Both the position numbers and the translations under genes were made by a program. This document shows positions 24,421-33,765 of a stretch of 64,000 bases of DNA, one piece after another; position 1 is the first letter of the stretch; every line of letters starts with the position of its first letter. Below the pieces are notes generated by a model that was not told the origin of the DNA, did not search any database, and worked only from the letters and a program-made list of their open reading frames with translations. The stretch spans positions 1-64,000 of the forward strand of contig CAZDWZ010000012.1 of NCBI GenBank assembly GCA_964509425.1. Direction: 5' to 3'. This stretch comes from CAZDWZ01 sp964509425. Lineage in GTDB: Bacteria; Bdellovibrionota_C; UBA2361; SZUA-149; CAZDWZ01.

Positions 24421-24469
24421 GTGGGCATCAGGTTCCGAACCTGGTTCAATGCCCCAAACCCACGCTTTT
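24421..24469 (+). terminator. Nested hairpin with short T-run, terminator or leader structure
   Basis: GTGGG (24421-24425) pairs with CCCAC (24459-24463), followed by GCTTTT. Inside, GGGCAT pairs with ATGCCC (24423-24428 with 24449-24454) and CAGGTT with AACCTG (24429-24443). The outer and inner stems share bases and so exclude each other in part, as in attenuators. It lies 160 bases before the sulfatase start. Confidence 0.4.
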
Positions 24470-24627
24470 AGGGCGAGCGATGATGGTCTGAACGCCTTCT
24501 GCCCTTAGTTTTTAGGGCCTCGTGCACAAACCTCCTAATTCTCTTGCTGACAGAGCCACTTCGGCGTGATTTTCTTCCGGTTCTGAGAAACTTACGCTTC
24601 GTCACGGTAGAAGGGAAAATTCCAGGA

Positions 24628-26664
24628 ATGAAAGAACCCGACTCTGAACAGATCAGCAGCCCCAAGGCCGATTCCTACGTTTATCTGCTTGTTGCGATCT
24701 GCCTGCTTCAGATGTTGACTGAGCTTGGCCCATTTTTTTTCATTCCCTCACTTCTCACCGCTCTTAATTGGGAAACGAATGTACTCCCTTCAGGAGATCT
24801 CAATAGCGCATATCTCGTGACCGTTTGCGTCGTGTGGGCCGAGACACTGTTGCTGGTCGCGTTCTTCTCACTCGTAAGAAGTTTATCAAGCTATTTGCCG
24901 CGTTTCGTTGGAATCGTCCTGCTGACTTTATTGTACGGAGCTGGGTCCCTCTATTACGGAATAGTCCTCGGCAGTTGGTGGTCCTACATCGAAAAGGGAA
25001 CGTTCGTCCAAGTCAGCGACCTGAGTCTGCTTTCTTACCTCCTTGATCCGGTCGTCCTCTTTCACTCGGCATCTCCCCACGAATTTAATGCGATCGCTGG
25101 GATGATTCTCGGTGGAATCATTCTTTTCACACTTACCTGTGCATTCTTTCCGTGTCCGAAGTCGATGGAACACGTTGCTGTTCATGCGTTGATGCTTGGG
25201 ACGACGTGTCTCCTTATTGGGTATGCTTATTATTCAAAGTTTGATTCGCCTCAACGATTTCGGGACTTCACCCGTTTTTTGGGCACCTATGCGGCACCTC
25301 GAGTTTCTCTCTACCAATCGGCGTTTGTTGAGGAGGCTGAACCCTCGATAGTTTTGGATTTGGACGGACTTCCCAAAGCAGAGTCGACCGCAGAATATGG
25401 TTCAAGAATTCCGGTGGAGTGGAAGCCGAAGCGCAATTTTCTCGTCATCGTTGTTGAAGCGCTTCGGCACGATATGCTCGACGAAGCGGAAACGATGCCC
25501 GAAGTAAGAGAAATTGCTTCCGACGGAGTTTCTTTTCCCTGGGCTTATGCGACAGCACCGGAGACTGCGTATGCACAATCTACGCTCATAACGGGGCAAC
25601 ATCCGCTAAAGTTTCCGACTCGAGACCTATTTCTTGATCTCGACTATCCCTTCTTTCGAATCTACGACGTGATGAAGGTGGCCGGGTATAGCACCGGTTA
25701 TTTTACGACAGAGTGGGGAACCTCGATTCGACTCTCCGAGTCGCCAAATCTCGATATCCACCTCGATCCGGGGCGTTCAAACCGATCACCCGAGAACACT
25801 TGGATCAAATCCCGGGGACAAGATCTGACGTGGAACAATGAAGTCACTGAAATTGATGCGATAAATACCCGCGAGTTAAAAAACTGGATTCAGCATCAAC
25901 AGGAAAAGCCATTCTTTGCACTGATCTACCTTGTGAGTTCCCATTCACCTTACGTCCTTACCGTTGATGATGCCGGACAAGATCTCACCCACTCAGATAG
26001 TGTTCTGGACGCAAAAGAGCGTTATCGGATCTGCCTGCAACGAATTGACCGCTATATCTCCGATATTGTGACCCATCTGAAGAATCAGAATCTCGCCGAT
26101 CGAACGACGATTATCATCACCGGCGATCATGGCGAAGGTTTTGGTGAACATGGAATCACGGGTCATCCCGGACCTTTGATCGAGGAGCTTGTCCGGGTCC
26201 CGCTGATTTTCTCACCGAAGTTTCCGATTCCAGCTCCACAATCGATCGCGGTGAGCCATCTCGATATTCCACCGACGATTTTGGCGTTGGCTGGACTTCC
26301 TCCAACGGAGGCGTTTCAAGGCACTTCGTTGATTGCTCAAGAAAGCAAGAATCTATCCGAGCGTCCTGTGTTTCTGACGCAGCAGATGTTGTCGCGCGAA
26401 GACACGATCATCGTCTTCCCGCACAAGTACACATGGGACCTACGACGAGAGATGGCGAGGATGTATAACCTTCAAGATGATCCGCACGAGCTCAACAATC
26501 TCATCGGGAAGATGCCGTCAGTGGAAGAGATGCTAAGTGGCCGTTTGGAAAAATTCCGAGCCGAACAACTCGCTTACTATCGGCTTCCCGGCTCGATTCG
26601 AAGACAATATTTCGCGCCTCGGATTTTCGCTGTAAATCGTGGCATCACGAATGATCGACGATGA
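24628..26664 (+). CDS. Membrane-bound sulfatase/phosphotransferase, LTA-synthase-like
   Basis: 678 residues from the ATG at 24628 (AGGA close by). About five N-terminal membrane helices (to about residue 205) precede a linker and a periplasmic alkaline-phosphatase-fold domain. The sulfatase-type pattern is clear: FLVIVVEALRHDML, ATAPETAYAQSTLITGQHP (nucleophile Thr/Ser region), TTIIITGDHGEGFGEHGITGHPGP and VSHLDIPPTILALAG. This layout is that of enzymes placing phosphoglycerol or phosphoethanolamine on envelope glycans; true sulfatases need a Cys/Ser-x-Pro-x-Arg site, which I do not see. Its neighbours make surface glycans, so it probably modifies them. Confidence 0.85.
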   Translation: MKEPDSEQISSPKADSYVYLLVAICLLQMLTELGPFFFIPSLLTALNWETNVLPSGDLNSAYLVTVCVVWAETLLLVAFFSLVRSLSSYLPRFVGIVLLTLLYGAGSLYYGIVLGSWWSYIEKGTFVQVSDLSLLSYLLDPVVLFHSASPHEFNAIAGMILGGIILFTLTCAFFPCPKSMEHVAVHALMLGTTCLLIGYAYYSKFDSPQRFRDFTRFLGTYAAPRVSLYQSAFVEEAEPSIVLDLDGLPKAESTAEYGSRIPVEWKPKRNFLVIVVEALRHDMLDEAETMPEVREIASDGVSFPWAYATAPETAYAQSTLITGQHPLKFPTRDLFLDLDYPFFRIYDVMKVAGYSTGYFTTEWGTSIRLSESPNLDIHLDPGRSNRSPENTWIKSRGQDLTWNNEVTEIDAINTRELKNWIQHQQEKPFFALIYLVSSHSPYVLTVDDAGQDLTHSDSVLDAKERYRICLQRIDRYISDIVTHLKNQNLADRTTIIITGDHGEGFGEHGITGHPGPLIEELVRVPLIFSPKFPIPAPQSIAVSHLDIPPTILALAGLPPTEAFQGTSLIAQESKNLSERPVFLTQQMLSREDTIIVFPHKYTWDLRREMARMYNLQDDPHELNNLIGKMPSVEEMLSGRLEKFRAEQLAYYRLPGSIRRQYFAPRIFAVNRGITNDRR

Positions 26665-26716
26665 TTGCGTCGCCCTCGATTAGCCGGGCATATCCGCTTC
26701 TATCGATCTCGTCTCC

Positions 26717-27157
26717 CTATTCAGAAGTGCCCGAAAGGATACAGTGTATGGTGCCGTTTGGTTCGGTCTCACCGGTTGCGCCACCTACGACGCCGATTGC
26801 GCCACCCGTGACCGTGTCGATAAGTCCACCGCCAAGGTAACCAACCCCACTAAACGCTCCATCGACAACTGCACGAAAGGGAATCAATAATGAGTCCCCG
26901 ATGGCGGTGGCGGTGTCGGAGTTGCTGTTTGAAATTCCATCAATCTCTTTGCTCGTCAGCCGGAGCGGACACGTAAAGACGGTGAAGGGAGCTTTCACTA
27001 TCTCAGTTGGACCGGCGAAGAGATCCACTGCCGACCATTCACCACTCGAGCCAGGATTGGTGATTGCCGCGGGACCGGGGGCCCGCTCGGTGGTGCACGC
27101 CTGAACGGTGAGCAGGAATGAAGACCAAAGAATTCGACTACTCAACAACGATTTCAT
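26717..27157 (-). CDS. Small lipoprotein, unknown function
   Basis: 146 residues from the ATG at 27157 (AGGAT about 8 bases upstream). The signal MKSLLSSRILWSSFLLTVQAC ends in a lipobox (TVQAC). The mature part has a long Gly/Ala/Val-rich hydrophobic stretch (GVGYLGGGLIDTVTGGAIGVVGGATGE), typical of outer-membrane lipoproteins with a membrane-inserting loop. No family is recognised. It is divergent from the YiiX-like gene with a 91-base gap. Confidence 0.7.
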   Translation of the reverse strand: MKSLLSSRILWSSFLLTVQACTTERAPGPAAITNPGSSGEWSAVDLFAGPTEIVKAPFTVFTCPLRLTSKEIDGISNSNSDTATAIGDSLLIPFRAVVDGAFSGVGYLGGGLIDTVTGGAIGVVGGATGETEPNGTIHCILSGTSE

Positions 27158-27248
27158 GAGAATCATCCTAGATTTCATGTGGTGATTCAAGCCAGGTCCC
27201 GGCACTATACCCGCACGGGCGATTATCAGGAATGGTCTGGGGTGTGAA

Positions 27249-27869
27249 ATGAGAGAATATCCGATGGGTGTTAAGTACCTTTGCTTCCTGTTAGCGCTCC
27301 TGCTGGTTTGTTGTGAATCAGCGCGCAGTGATCCCGCAGTTCAGGAAGGCGACCTCATTTTTCAAGAGTCGAGTTCATCGCAGAGCGCGGCAATACAAAA
27401 AGCCACACGGTCTCGCTACAGCCACATGGGCATCATCTTTTTTCGCGACGGAAAACCGTTCGTTTTTGAAGCCGCCCGCACTGTACAATTCACCCCTCTC
27501 ACTGAATGGGTGAAGCGGGGAGTTCGGGAACACTTTATCCTCAAGCGCCTGAAGCAAAAGCTCGAGCGCTCCCAGGTCGAACAATTGAAAGCCGCTTCAC
27601 AGGAATTCTTAAATCGTCCGTATGACCTTCTCTTCGGCTGGTCGGACGAGAAGATTTATTGCTCTGAACTCGTCTGGAAGATCTATAAAAGAGCTCTGAA
27701 CATGGAGGTGGGAACACTTTCAAAACTGCGAGACTTTGACCTCACTTCGCCGATTGTAAAGTCGAAAATGCGAGAGAGATACGGTGATACCCCCCCGCTC
27801 GATGAAGTCGTAATTTCACCCGCAGCGATGTTTGACTCGACTTTGCTCGAATCCATTCGCGAAGATTAG
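27249..27869 (+). CDS. YiiX-like permuted papain-fold (NlpC/P60 superfamily) hydrolase
   Basis: A 206-residue protein with a signal peptide (LCFLLALLLVCCESARS). The core fits the YiiX/YebB family: VQEGDLIFQESSSSQSAAIQKATRSRYSHMGIIF with catalytic His 59, and DEKIYCSELVWKIYKRAL with catalytic Cys 138, in the circularly permuted order. Family members are thought to be amidases or thioesterases acting on lipids or cell-wall peptides. GGGGTG lies before the ATG; a second ATG at 27264 is possible. It probably acts in the periplasm. Confidence 0.85.
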   Translation: MREYPMGVKYLCFLLALLLVCCESARSDPAVQEGDLIFQESSSSQSAAIQKATRSRYSHMGIIFFRDGKPFVFEAARTVQFTPLTEWVKRGVREHFILKRLKQKLERSQVEQLKAASQEFLNRPYDLLFGWSDEKIYCSELVWKIYKRALNMEVGTLSKLRDFDLTSPIVKSKMRERYGDTPPLDEVVISPAAMFDSTLLESIRED

Positions 27870-27996
27870 GTTCAAATCGGGAGCATTTGGAACGAAGCGC
27901 ATTTACATGAGCGTGCGATGACAGCTTCCACCCTCAATTGACTGGCAAATAAAATATCCTTTCGTCCAAAGTCGTAGCTCGATTCGAATTCGATTC

Positions 27997-28647
27997 CTAA
28001 TCGATTTTCGGCGGTGGGTTTCGAACGGACTCGGTCGTATACGTACCTATGGGCGAAGTCTTGACGAAGAGTGTTCTAGCGGTTCCGAGATTACGGCAAT
28101 AATATGTTTGATCGACTACGTCCTTCAGTTGAGGATTGCTGGAAGGATCTCGTGAGACCTCGAGACAATCAGAAAGCACCGTACCATTTGGAAGCTTTAC
28201 TTCAGTCTTCGCGGCGATTTTGCGTTTGGATGCGACCCCGTCATTGTACTCCCAGGTCGAGCCGACTTCGGTGCGGGCGGGAAGTTCTACCGTTTCCATG
28301 AATTTGCCGTCGGGACCCAAATAGCCCATATAAACGGCGCCATCTTGCTCGCGTCTCCACAACACAACTTCATTCTTCATAAACGGAATATTGTTGTAGT
28401 TGATCGTGTAGCGTAGCGATTTGTGCGAGCCCTGGTTCTCCCACCCCTTAGAATTGTAGACCATGCCTCCCGAGACATTCGAAGTGCCGAAGTCCTTCGG
28501 CGCATTTTCGACCTTAAAATGGTAATCGAAATGAGCAGTCTCGCCATCGCCAAGAGGCAGGTAAGGGTGCGCCGACGCATTCCCCGCGTGCCAGACACAA
28601 AGCGTTGCCAGGAATAGAAGTGAGAGCTTAAGCATAAGGTTTTTCAC
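27997..28647 (-). CDS. Secreted protein, unknown function
   Basis: A 216-residue protein with a signal peptide ending ASA, mature from about HPYLPLGDGE. The mature sequence looks like a beta-rich periplasmic domain (FDYHFKVENAPKDF, SLRYTINYNNIPF, EVGSTWEYNDGV) with two Cys near the C-terminus (LSDCLEV, YYCRNLG) that may form a disulfide. Its ATG overlaps the stop of the upstream dehydrogenase gene as ATGA, so the pair is translationally coupled. No family is recognised. Confidence 0.75.
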   Translation of the reverse strand: MKNLMLKLSLLFLATLCVWHAGNASAHPYLPLGDGETAHFDYHFKVENAPKDFGTSNVSGGMVYNSKGWENQGSHKSLRYTINYNNIPFMKNEVVLWRREQDGAVYMGYLGPDGKFMETVELPARTEVGSTWEYNDGVASKRKIAAKTEVKLPNGTVLSDCLEVSRDPSSNPQLKDVVDQTYYCRNLGTARTLFVKTSPIGTYTTESVRNPPPKID

Positions 28648-29384
28648 CAGGGGAGCACTTCACCTAAGTACACCAGTTTCCCGTTTAGTCCGTTTGCCTC
28701 CAATGTCGCCAATTCAACCGAAGTCTTCGCGCCCTGCTCGACCTCAATTTCTCCGTGCGCGTTCATATCGGTTTTCACGGACCCCGGATGCGCCGCGTTG
28801 ACCTTAATCGGGGTATCTTTAAGCTCGTGTGCGAGATGAACCGCGTATGCGTTCAGGGCTGTTTTCGAACAGTCGTACGCCGGAATTTTATAGTTGTAGA
28901 TAGGTGACTCAGGATCTCCGTGGTGGGTGAGAGAGCCGAGTAGGCTCGAGAGGAAAACAATTCGTCCAGCTTCCGATTCTTTAATCAGCGGAATGAAAGT
29001 CTGCGTGAGGGCTATCAGATTGAAGAAGTTGGTCTCGAAGGTCTTTCGGAAAACTTCTAAAGAAGTTCGGCTTGCCTGCGCATAGCCCTGTCCGTCCATC
29101 TCGTCGAGCACGATTCCTGCATTGTTTACCAATATGTCTAACTTTCCAAATGTGTTCTTCACGTAATCGGCCGCCGCGCGGTGAGTTTGAAGGTCATCTA
29201 CGTCGAGGTGAAGAAAGGAAACATCGAGTCCCTGCCGCGTTAACTTGGCCTCGGCCTCCTTGCCGCGAGTTTCATTTCGAGCTCCGAGGAGCACATGAAT
29301 TTTTCGTTCAGCAAGCTGGCGAACCGTCTCAAATCCAATTCCTCGATTTGCGCCAGTGACAAGGGCGATTTTTCTTTCGTTCAT
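28644..29384 (-). CDS. Short-chain dehydrogenase/reductase, carbonyl-reductase-like
   Basis: A 246-residue classical SDR. The NAD(P)-binding motif TGANRGIG (10-17), with Arg after the second strand (GARN), suggests NADPH. NNAG is at 87-90, Ser 146/147 (FLSSLLG), and the catalytic Tyr 170/Lys 174 lie in AYDCSK. The insertion between NNAG and the catalytic Ser and the sequence AHPGSVKTDMN resemble carbonyl-reductase-type SDRs acting on aldehydes, ketones or quinones. GGAG precedes the ATG. It is co-transcribed with the secreted protein downstream. Confidence 0.92.
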   Translation of the reverse strand: MNERKIALVTGANRGIGFETVRQLAERKIHVLLGARNETRGKEAEAKLTRQGLDVSFLHLDVDDLQTHRAAADYVKNTFGKLDILVNNAGIVLDEMDGQGYAQASRTSLEVFRKTFETNFFNLIALTQTFIPLIKESEAGRIVFLSSLLGSLTHHGDPESPIYNYKIPAYDCSKTALNAYAVHLAHELKDTPIKVNAAHPGSVKTDMNAHGEIEVEQGAKTSVELATLEANGLNGKLVYLGEVLPW

Positions 29385-29558
29385 AACTCATTCTCCAAGT
29401 GCAGGCTTAGGGTCCGTAGTAGATAGCAATTCTTTGAGACAAGAAACCCTAGTTTTTTGATCGTCTAAAAGCTAAGTTTAGGCGTCACTGAGGGGATTGT
29501 TTCAATATTTTCAAAGACTTGCTCATGCATTTCGTGACGATTGTAAGCATGAGTTTGC

Positions 29559-30146
29559 ATGCGTGACTGGTCTCTCTTTCGACATTGGCTTGTGCTAACA
29601 GATGCAGAACGAATCAGATCAATTTTCTACTTTGCGAATCGTATGACGATCTCCGCTCGAAAGCTTCGGGTAAATTCTGGCAGAGTGCCAAGAATACTCC
29701 GAGAAGCCTATCATGATGATGCGTTGATGACGGTCGAGGGACGATTATTGGGGCAAGGTAGGGCTGCAGTCGATTTTCAGTTCCCCGAGTATAAGCGAGA
29801 TCGGCGTAATGCCCCCGGCCACGTTTCTGCAGTTCAAATTTCTGCAGCCATTATTGAGGGAGGTTTATGCTGTTTAGAAGACGCGATTTTATCCGGATTG
29901 TTCCCAGCTTCTGCAACAACCGAATGGTTCTACGGTGCATGGGGGGGGTGGATTGCGTTGAGAATGAATAATCTCTTTAGGCGCGCTGTTGTGACAGGAG
30001 AAGTTGCTACACTGGACTTCTCAGTTCTAGATATAGGTTTACAGAGATTGAGACGACGCAAGCTCTCAGTGACTTTCGAGTACGATGGATTTTGTTCTGG
30101 TGAATCTGTATGGATTATCGATCCTCCGGAGGGATTGATTGTTTAG
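29559..30146 (+). CDS. FcoT-like hotdog-fold protein (tentative)
   Basis: A 195-residue protein without a signal peptide. The segment GHVSAVQISAAIIEGGLCCLEDAI followed by FRRAVVTGEVATLDFSVLDIG and RRKLSVTFEYDGFCSGESVWI follows the helix-strand pattern of FcoT-type thioesterases (hotdog fold), which act on acyl-CoA or acyl-ACP. That assignment comes from pattern memory. The start is uncertain: neither the ATG at 29559 nor the one at 29643 has a ribosome site. An inverted repeat, CTCATGC and GCATGAG, spaced by 18 bases, lies just upstream (29522-29553). Confidence 0.5.
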   Translation: MRDWSLFRHWLVLTDAERIRSIFYFANRMTISARKLRVNSGRVPRILREAYHDDALMTVEGRLLGQGRAAVDFQFPEYKRDRRNAPGHVSAVQISAAIIEGGLCCLEDAILSGLFPASATTEWFYGAWGGWIALRMNNLFRRAVVTGEVATLDFSVLDIGLQRLRRRKLSVTFEYDGFCSGESVWIIDPPEGLIV

Positions 30147-30177
30147 AATTCGGAAGATTTGGGGGTTGTTTGGGCGT

Positions 30178-31380
30178 CTAATGAGTATTTTCAAATTTGC
30201 CAGCCTTTAAGCGAAAGCAAAGATTCTCAACGTATTTTAGAACTTTTTTCGGATCGCTTTCGGTTGTTGGATGGTTCATCAACCAATCGAAGAGAGTTGC
30301 CTGCGCCATGTCTCCGATTTCCGCTCCCCAAATCGCAAAACAACTGTAGGCAGAAACTGGCCCGGATCTAGGAGGTTTGAAAAAAGAGGAGAGGCTGAAG
30401 CTTTGTGTCGTATACCTCCCCAAGTAAAAAGGAATATCAGACCGTGTTAAAATCAACCGATAACCCGCGCCAGTTTCTAATAGTTCTCTAAGAAACTCCA
30501 TGTGTTGGACGAGCTCGTCTACTGATAAATTGGGAAAGTATGCCGAGGCCGCCTTTGGTCCGTGCATAATCAACTGATCGAACCCTTCCTCGGGTAGGAT
30601 TTCGGTAATTGTTAACGATTTTTCCTTGAGACGTTGGTGCATAATCGCGTAGCGAGCATATGCTTCCGGAATAGTACCGTGTTTATCGAGAAGATGACGT
30701 GGCACCGTAATAAGCGGAAGTCTCGCGTAAGTGGAAATGATGTCGATCGGCCCGGGAGTCGCATACACTTCAGCAAGTAATCGCTCAGCGCCCCTTCCAC
30801 CTCCAGGAACGAAAAGAAACCGATCGCGCCTCAGTCTCTCTAACATCGGCGTTTGACCCAATTTGGGTAGTGCATCCTCTATTAGCGGGTCTGAGGACGC
30901 AATTTCCATCTTCGTCTGAAACGTTGAGTCGTGAAATGCAAGGCGAGCATTCGCTGTGTCGAAGGAGGCTTTAACTACATCTTGTAGCTCTTCTTTCCAG
31001 AATGGCGCAAATCGGTAGAGAGCAACTCGAATTTGCTCGGAGGTTCTGCTTGTAAGGTGAAAATCGGGCGTAATCAAACCAAGAAGCTGGCTCGACGTTT
31101 CGCGAATGTCGCTCACTCCGGGCAATCCACAATTCCTTTGCTCTAGATCTAGCAAGAGAGTCAACGTGATCGACAATCTTATCGCACTCACGCGAATGCG
31201 TCTCTCTTCTACTCCTCTGACCACCAACAGGTATGGTTTACGTTCTCCTGTGCAACGCTCCACATAGAATCGCAAAACCGCATTACTCAAAGGAGCAGAG
31301 TTGGATGATATGAGGCTTCTGAGAAGGGAAATTTCTTGACGAAGTTCCCGGAACTCATTGCTTACTGAGGAATCGTTCAT
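30178..31380 (-). CDS. TrmB-partner protein, copy 1, unknown family
   Basis: 400 residues from the ATG at 31380 (GAGGAA upstream), 11 bases after the stop of the TrmB-type gene. It is clearly homologous to 36225-37553: AIRLSITLTLLLDLE / VRAAIFLALLVDLS; EQIRVALYRFAPFWKEE / DALRVALHRASQFLEEE; LERLRRDRFLFVPGGGRG / LSRLRKEKALFVPPGEEG; ITEILPEEGFDQLI / YTEILPRRVFRDLL; LFDWLMNHPTT / IVHWVLSHPTT. The N-terminus is a short coiled coil. The fold looks mixed alpha/beta, with no signal peptide, membrane segment or known catalytic motif. It probably works with the adjoining regulator. Confidence 0.75.
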   Translation of the reverse strand: MNDSSVSNEFRELRQEISLLRSLISSNSAPLSNAVLRFYVERCTGERKPYLLVVRGVEERRIRVSAIRLSITLTLLLDLEQRNCGLPGVSDIRETSSQLLGLITPDFHLTSRTSEQIRVALYRFAPFWKEELQDVVKASFDTANARLAFHDSTFQTKMEIASSDPLIEDALPKLGQTPMLERLRRDRFLFVPGGGRGAERLLAEVYATPGPIDIISTYARLPLITVPRHLLDKHGTIPEAYARYAIMHQRLKEKSLTITEILPEEGFDQLIMHGPKAASAYFPNLSVDELVQHMEFLRELLETGAGYRLILTRSDIPFYLGRYTTQSFSLSSFFKPPRSGPVSAYSCFAIWGAEIGDMAQATLFDWLMNHPTTESDPKKVLKYVENLCFRLKAGKFENTH

Positions 31381-31391
31381 TCGAAGATTCC

Positions 31392-32159
31392 TCATGCAAT
31401 CCGCTGTACAGCATGGAGCCAGGAGTTGTAGAGTCCGTTCAGGATCAGGCAAAAGGGTTTACTCTCGATGCGTGTTGCTTGGATCGTCGAGCCCTGTTCA
31501 ATGAATAATACAAAATCGTTAGTGACTAGCCCCAAAGCATGTTTTGGAATGTCTGGGCTTGAAAGAGTCTCTCGCAGAAGTGCTCTCTCCACGACCAAAT
31601 CGGGCGGACCTTGAACACAGATTCGAAGCCAAACATCGTTCTCGATTCTTCTTTTTCGAAGTGTCTGGGCCCAGCGACTTGTTCCCAAGTTACTGCGGAG
31701 AATTTGTTCCAGATCACCGATCGCGAGCACAGAGCTATTTTTAATGCTGAACAGGTCATCGAGAGCCTCACGAACCAGTCTTGTACCGCGAACGCTTTTG
31801 CTTTCAATAGTGGTCGACTGGTGTTCGGTCTTCTCAAATAGCGATGGTATCGCTTGCTCCAGCAATTGAAGCTGATTGTCCACATATTTTTTTCGATCAC
31901 GAACCAACGATAACAAATTTTGAGGTGGAGTAGCTGCGTAATGCCGTACACAGTTTCTCTCTATCATCTCAACTAACCCGCGTGCCTCTAGGGATGACAG
32001 AAGATCGTAGACTCGCGTTCGTTGTACTTTGATTGTCTTTGCCAGAGTACTGGCGGGCCGGGGACCGAGGTTTAGAGCAGTTCGATAGAGCGCGATTTCA
32101 TTCTGACTCAAGCCTAGCTCTTGTAAAGCCGAATCTAGCGTTTGCTGCTGGCCGCCCAT
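31392..32159 (-). CDS. TrmB family transcriptional regulator, copy 1
   Basis: 255 residues from the ATG at 32159 (AGAGG upstream). An N-terminal winged helix of TrmB type (LQELGLSQNEIALYRTALNLGPRPASTLAKTIKVQRTRVYDLLSSLEARGLVEMIERNCVRHYAA, quoted in part) is followed by a coiled linker (RDRKKYVDNQLQLLEQAIP) and a C-terminal sensor-like domain (SVRGTRLVREALDDLFSIKNSSVLAIGD). TrmB regulators bind sugars or related ligands in archaea and some bacteria. It leads a two-gene operon with 30178-31380, an arrangement repeated at 35399-37553. Confidence 0.85.
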   Translation of the reverse strand: MGGQQQTLDSALQELGLSQNEIALYRTALNLGPRPASTLAKTIKVQRTRVYDLLSSLEARGLVEMIERNCVRHYAATPPQNLLSLVRDRKKYVDNQLQLLEQAIPSLFEKTEHQSTTIESKSVRGTRLVREALDDLFSIKNSSVLAIGDLEQILRSNLGTSRWAQTLRKRRIENDVWLRICVQGPPDLVVERALLRETLSSPDIPKHALGLVTNDFVLFIEQGSTIQATRIESKPFCLILNGLYNSWLHAVQRIA

Positions 32160-32458
32160 TAATACCTCTAGAGCGAACGTTTTGCGTACGACCCTCATTC
32201 AGCATTGTGCTCCTTATCACTTCTTGCGTGACCTGTGAGTTTGTATCCATTCAAAATATCAGGACTTATTAAAGAGGGCGATGCTCGGCGTGCGAATAGT
32301 GTCATCAAGTAGCGTACGACAGAAGCGTGCTAGCGAGCATCGAAAGCCGAACCGATCATCTGTATATAGTGATCAAGATCAGTTCAGACCGGGTAGCTCG
32401 CCGTCCGGTTTCACGCAGGGCGAGGGTTCTCAACTCTAGAACCGAAGGGGGGTGAAGT

Positions 32459-33370
32459 ATGACCCGTTCAAAACAGCCTCTATGTGATGCGATAATCGAT
32501 CCAACTGAGCTTGGGCTGGTCGCAGATCGAATTGCCACTGAGAAGCAGAGAGAGGTAGAGATTTTCTGCTCACATCTTTTGGGTGACTTAGACATTCTCG
32601 AAGAAATCGCGTTGGTCGAGAAAAATTTTCTCGCCTGCGATTTTGAATCCGCTGAGAAACGACTTATTTGCGTTCAAGCCCATATTGAGTGCCTCTTTCC
32701 AGAGAATACGGCCGGGCTTGCGTGCATCTTTCTCTGTTTGAGCTTGGTAAAGCGAAAACAACAATTATTCTACCAGGCTTTCGGATATTTGCTCCATGCG
32801 CTGAGCACGCTGGAGCGGAATGTAGGCTCTTTGAATGTTCCCGCAACAATAATGTTGAATGCACTTGCTGAGCTTGAAATGGATCGCGGCGAAGATGAAC
32901 GTGCAGAAACAGCTCGAATATTAGCGAGATTGGTTGCAGCAAGAATGCGTTTTGCCGTTCCTAGATCCTTGACTATTTGGGAATACCTCCGATCGCAAGA
33001 ATTTTGCGTACCCAGAAGATGCGTTCATTCTCCGTCCTTGCCACTTGAAGAGTGTTATCGTGAATTTGGCGAAGCAATTCGTATTCACGGAATGTCGAGT
33101 TCAGAGGCGGCAGTCGCTTCCACGAGATTGGGTGCGACGCTGTATTCCCATGGACAGCTAGTCGAAGCTCGGAGATATCTGGAACGAGGACTCTCCGTTT
33201 CTCGCCACATTAGGCAAGTTGACATTAGGACTATGGCCGATATTTACGATCTACTTGTCACGATTTGCGAACAGCTAGACGATCCGCCTGCGAGCAATCA
33301 ATTTCGAATACGCTCTCGTATGCTGCGGATGTGCGCAAGTATACTCCCTCAAGTCAGCCCAATGCACTGA
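32459..33370 (+). CDS. Helical-repeat (TPR-like) protein, unknown function
   Basis: A 303-residue protein, mostly helical, with pairs of helices resembling tetratricopeptide repeats (EKRLICVQAHIECLFPENTA; EAAVASTRLGATLYSHGQLVEARRYLERGLSVSRHI). There is no signal peptide. GGGGGGTGAAGT precedes the ATG. It lies between the two TrmB modules and is divergent from the first, with about 300 bases between them. It may be a protein-protein adaptor; no family is named. Confidence 0.65.
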   Translation: MTRSKQPLCDAIIDPTELGLVADRIATEKQREVEIFCSHLLGDLDILEEIALVEKNFLACDFESAEKRLICVQAHIECLFPENTAGLACIFLCLSLVKRKQQLFYQAFGYLLHALSTLERNVGSLNVPATIMLNALAELEMDRGEDERAETARILARLVAARMRFAVPRSLTIWEYLRSQEFCVPRRCVHSPSLPLEECYREFGEAIRIHGMSSSEAAVASTRLGATLYSHGQLVEARRYLERGLSVSRHIRQVDIRTMADIYDLLVTICEQLDDPPASNQFRIRSRMLRMCASILPQVSPMH

Positions 33371-33765
33371 TCATAATGGCGATACAAGCATGTCCACGGT
33401 GCTTAGAGTCAGAAGTGAATACATGTTACGCACAGATTTGGGATGCAGAGTTGAATTCATCTTGACGCGAATAATGATCGATACTCTTCTTTACCAGGGC
33501 GAATCAGATCGACGGGGACAAAGTGAATCTCTCATCTTAAGCCTTGGAAGTAGCCGACCAGATGATCTCTGGTAACCGACCCAACGATTCTTTAAGGGAC
33601 CGTTCCTACTCAAACTTGGCAACTTTAGCCTTTTCGACCGTAGTAACGAGATTTTTGATGTCGTCTGACTAGATAGGACAGAGATCTAGGTAATGTCTTA
33701 AATGGCTTCAGAATCGATTTCGCGTAATACTGGTCAGCAAACCTGAATGCATACAACCTACGATT
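33371..33765. other. Intergenic gap, nothing recognised
   Basis: 395 bases between two plus-strand genes. No frame with a ribosome site, no notable repeat and no clear promoter were found. Confidence 0.4.

Noticed and set aside
24423..24466. tRNA-like GGTTCAATGCCCC near a stem
   Set aside because: There is no D arm, anticodon arm of normal size or acceptor pairing; a nested hairpin explains it better.
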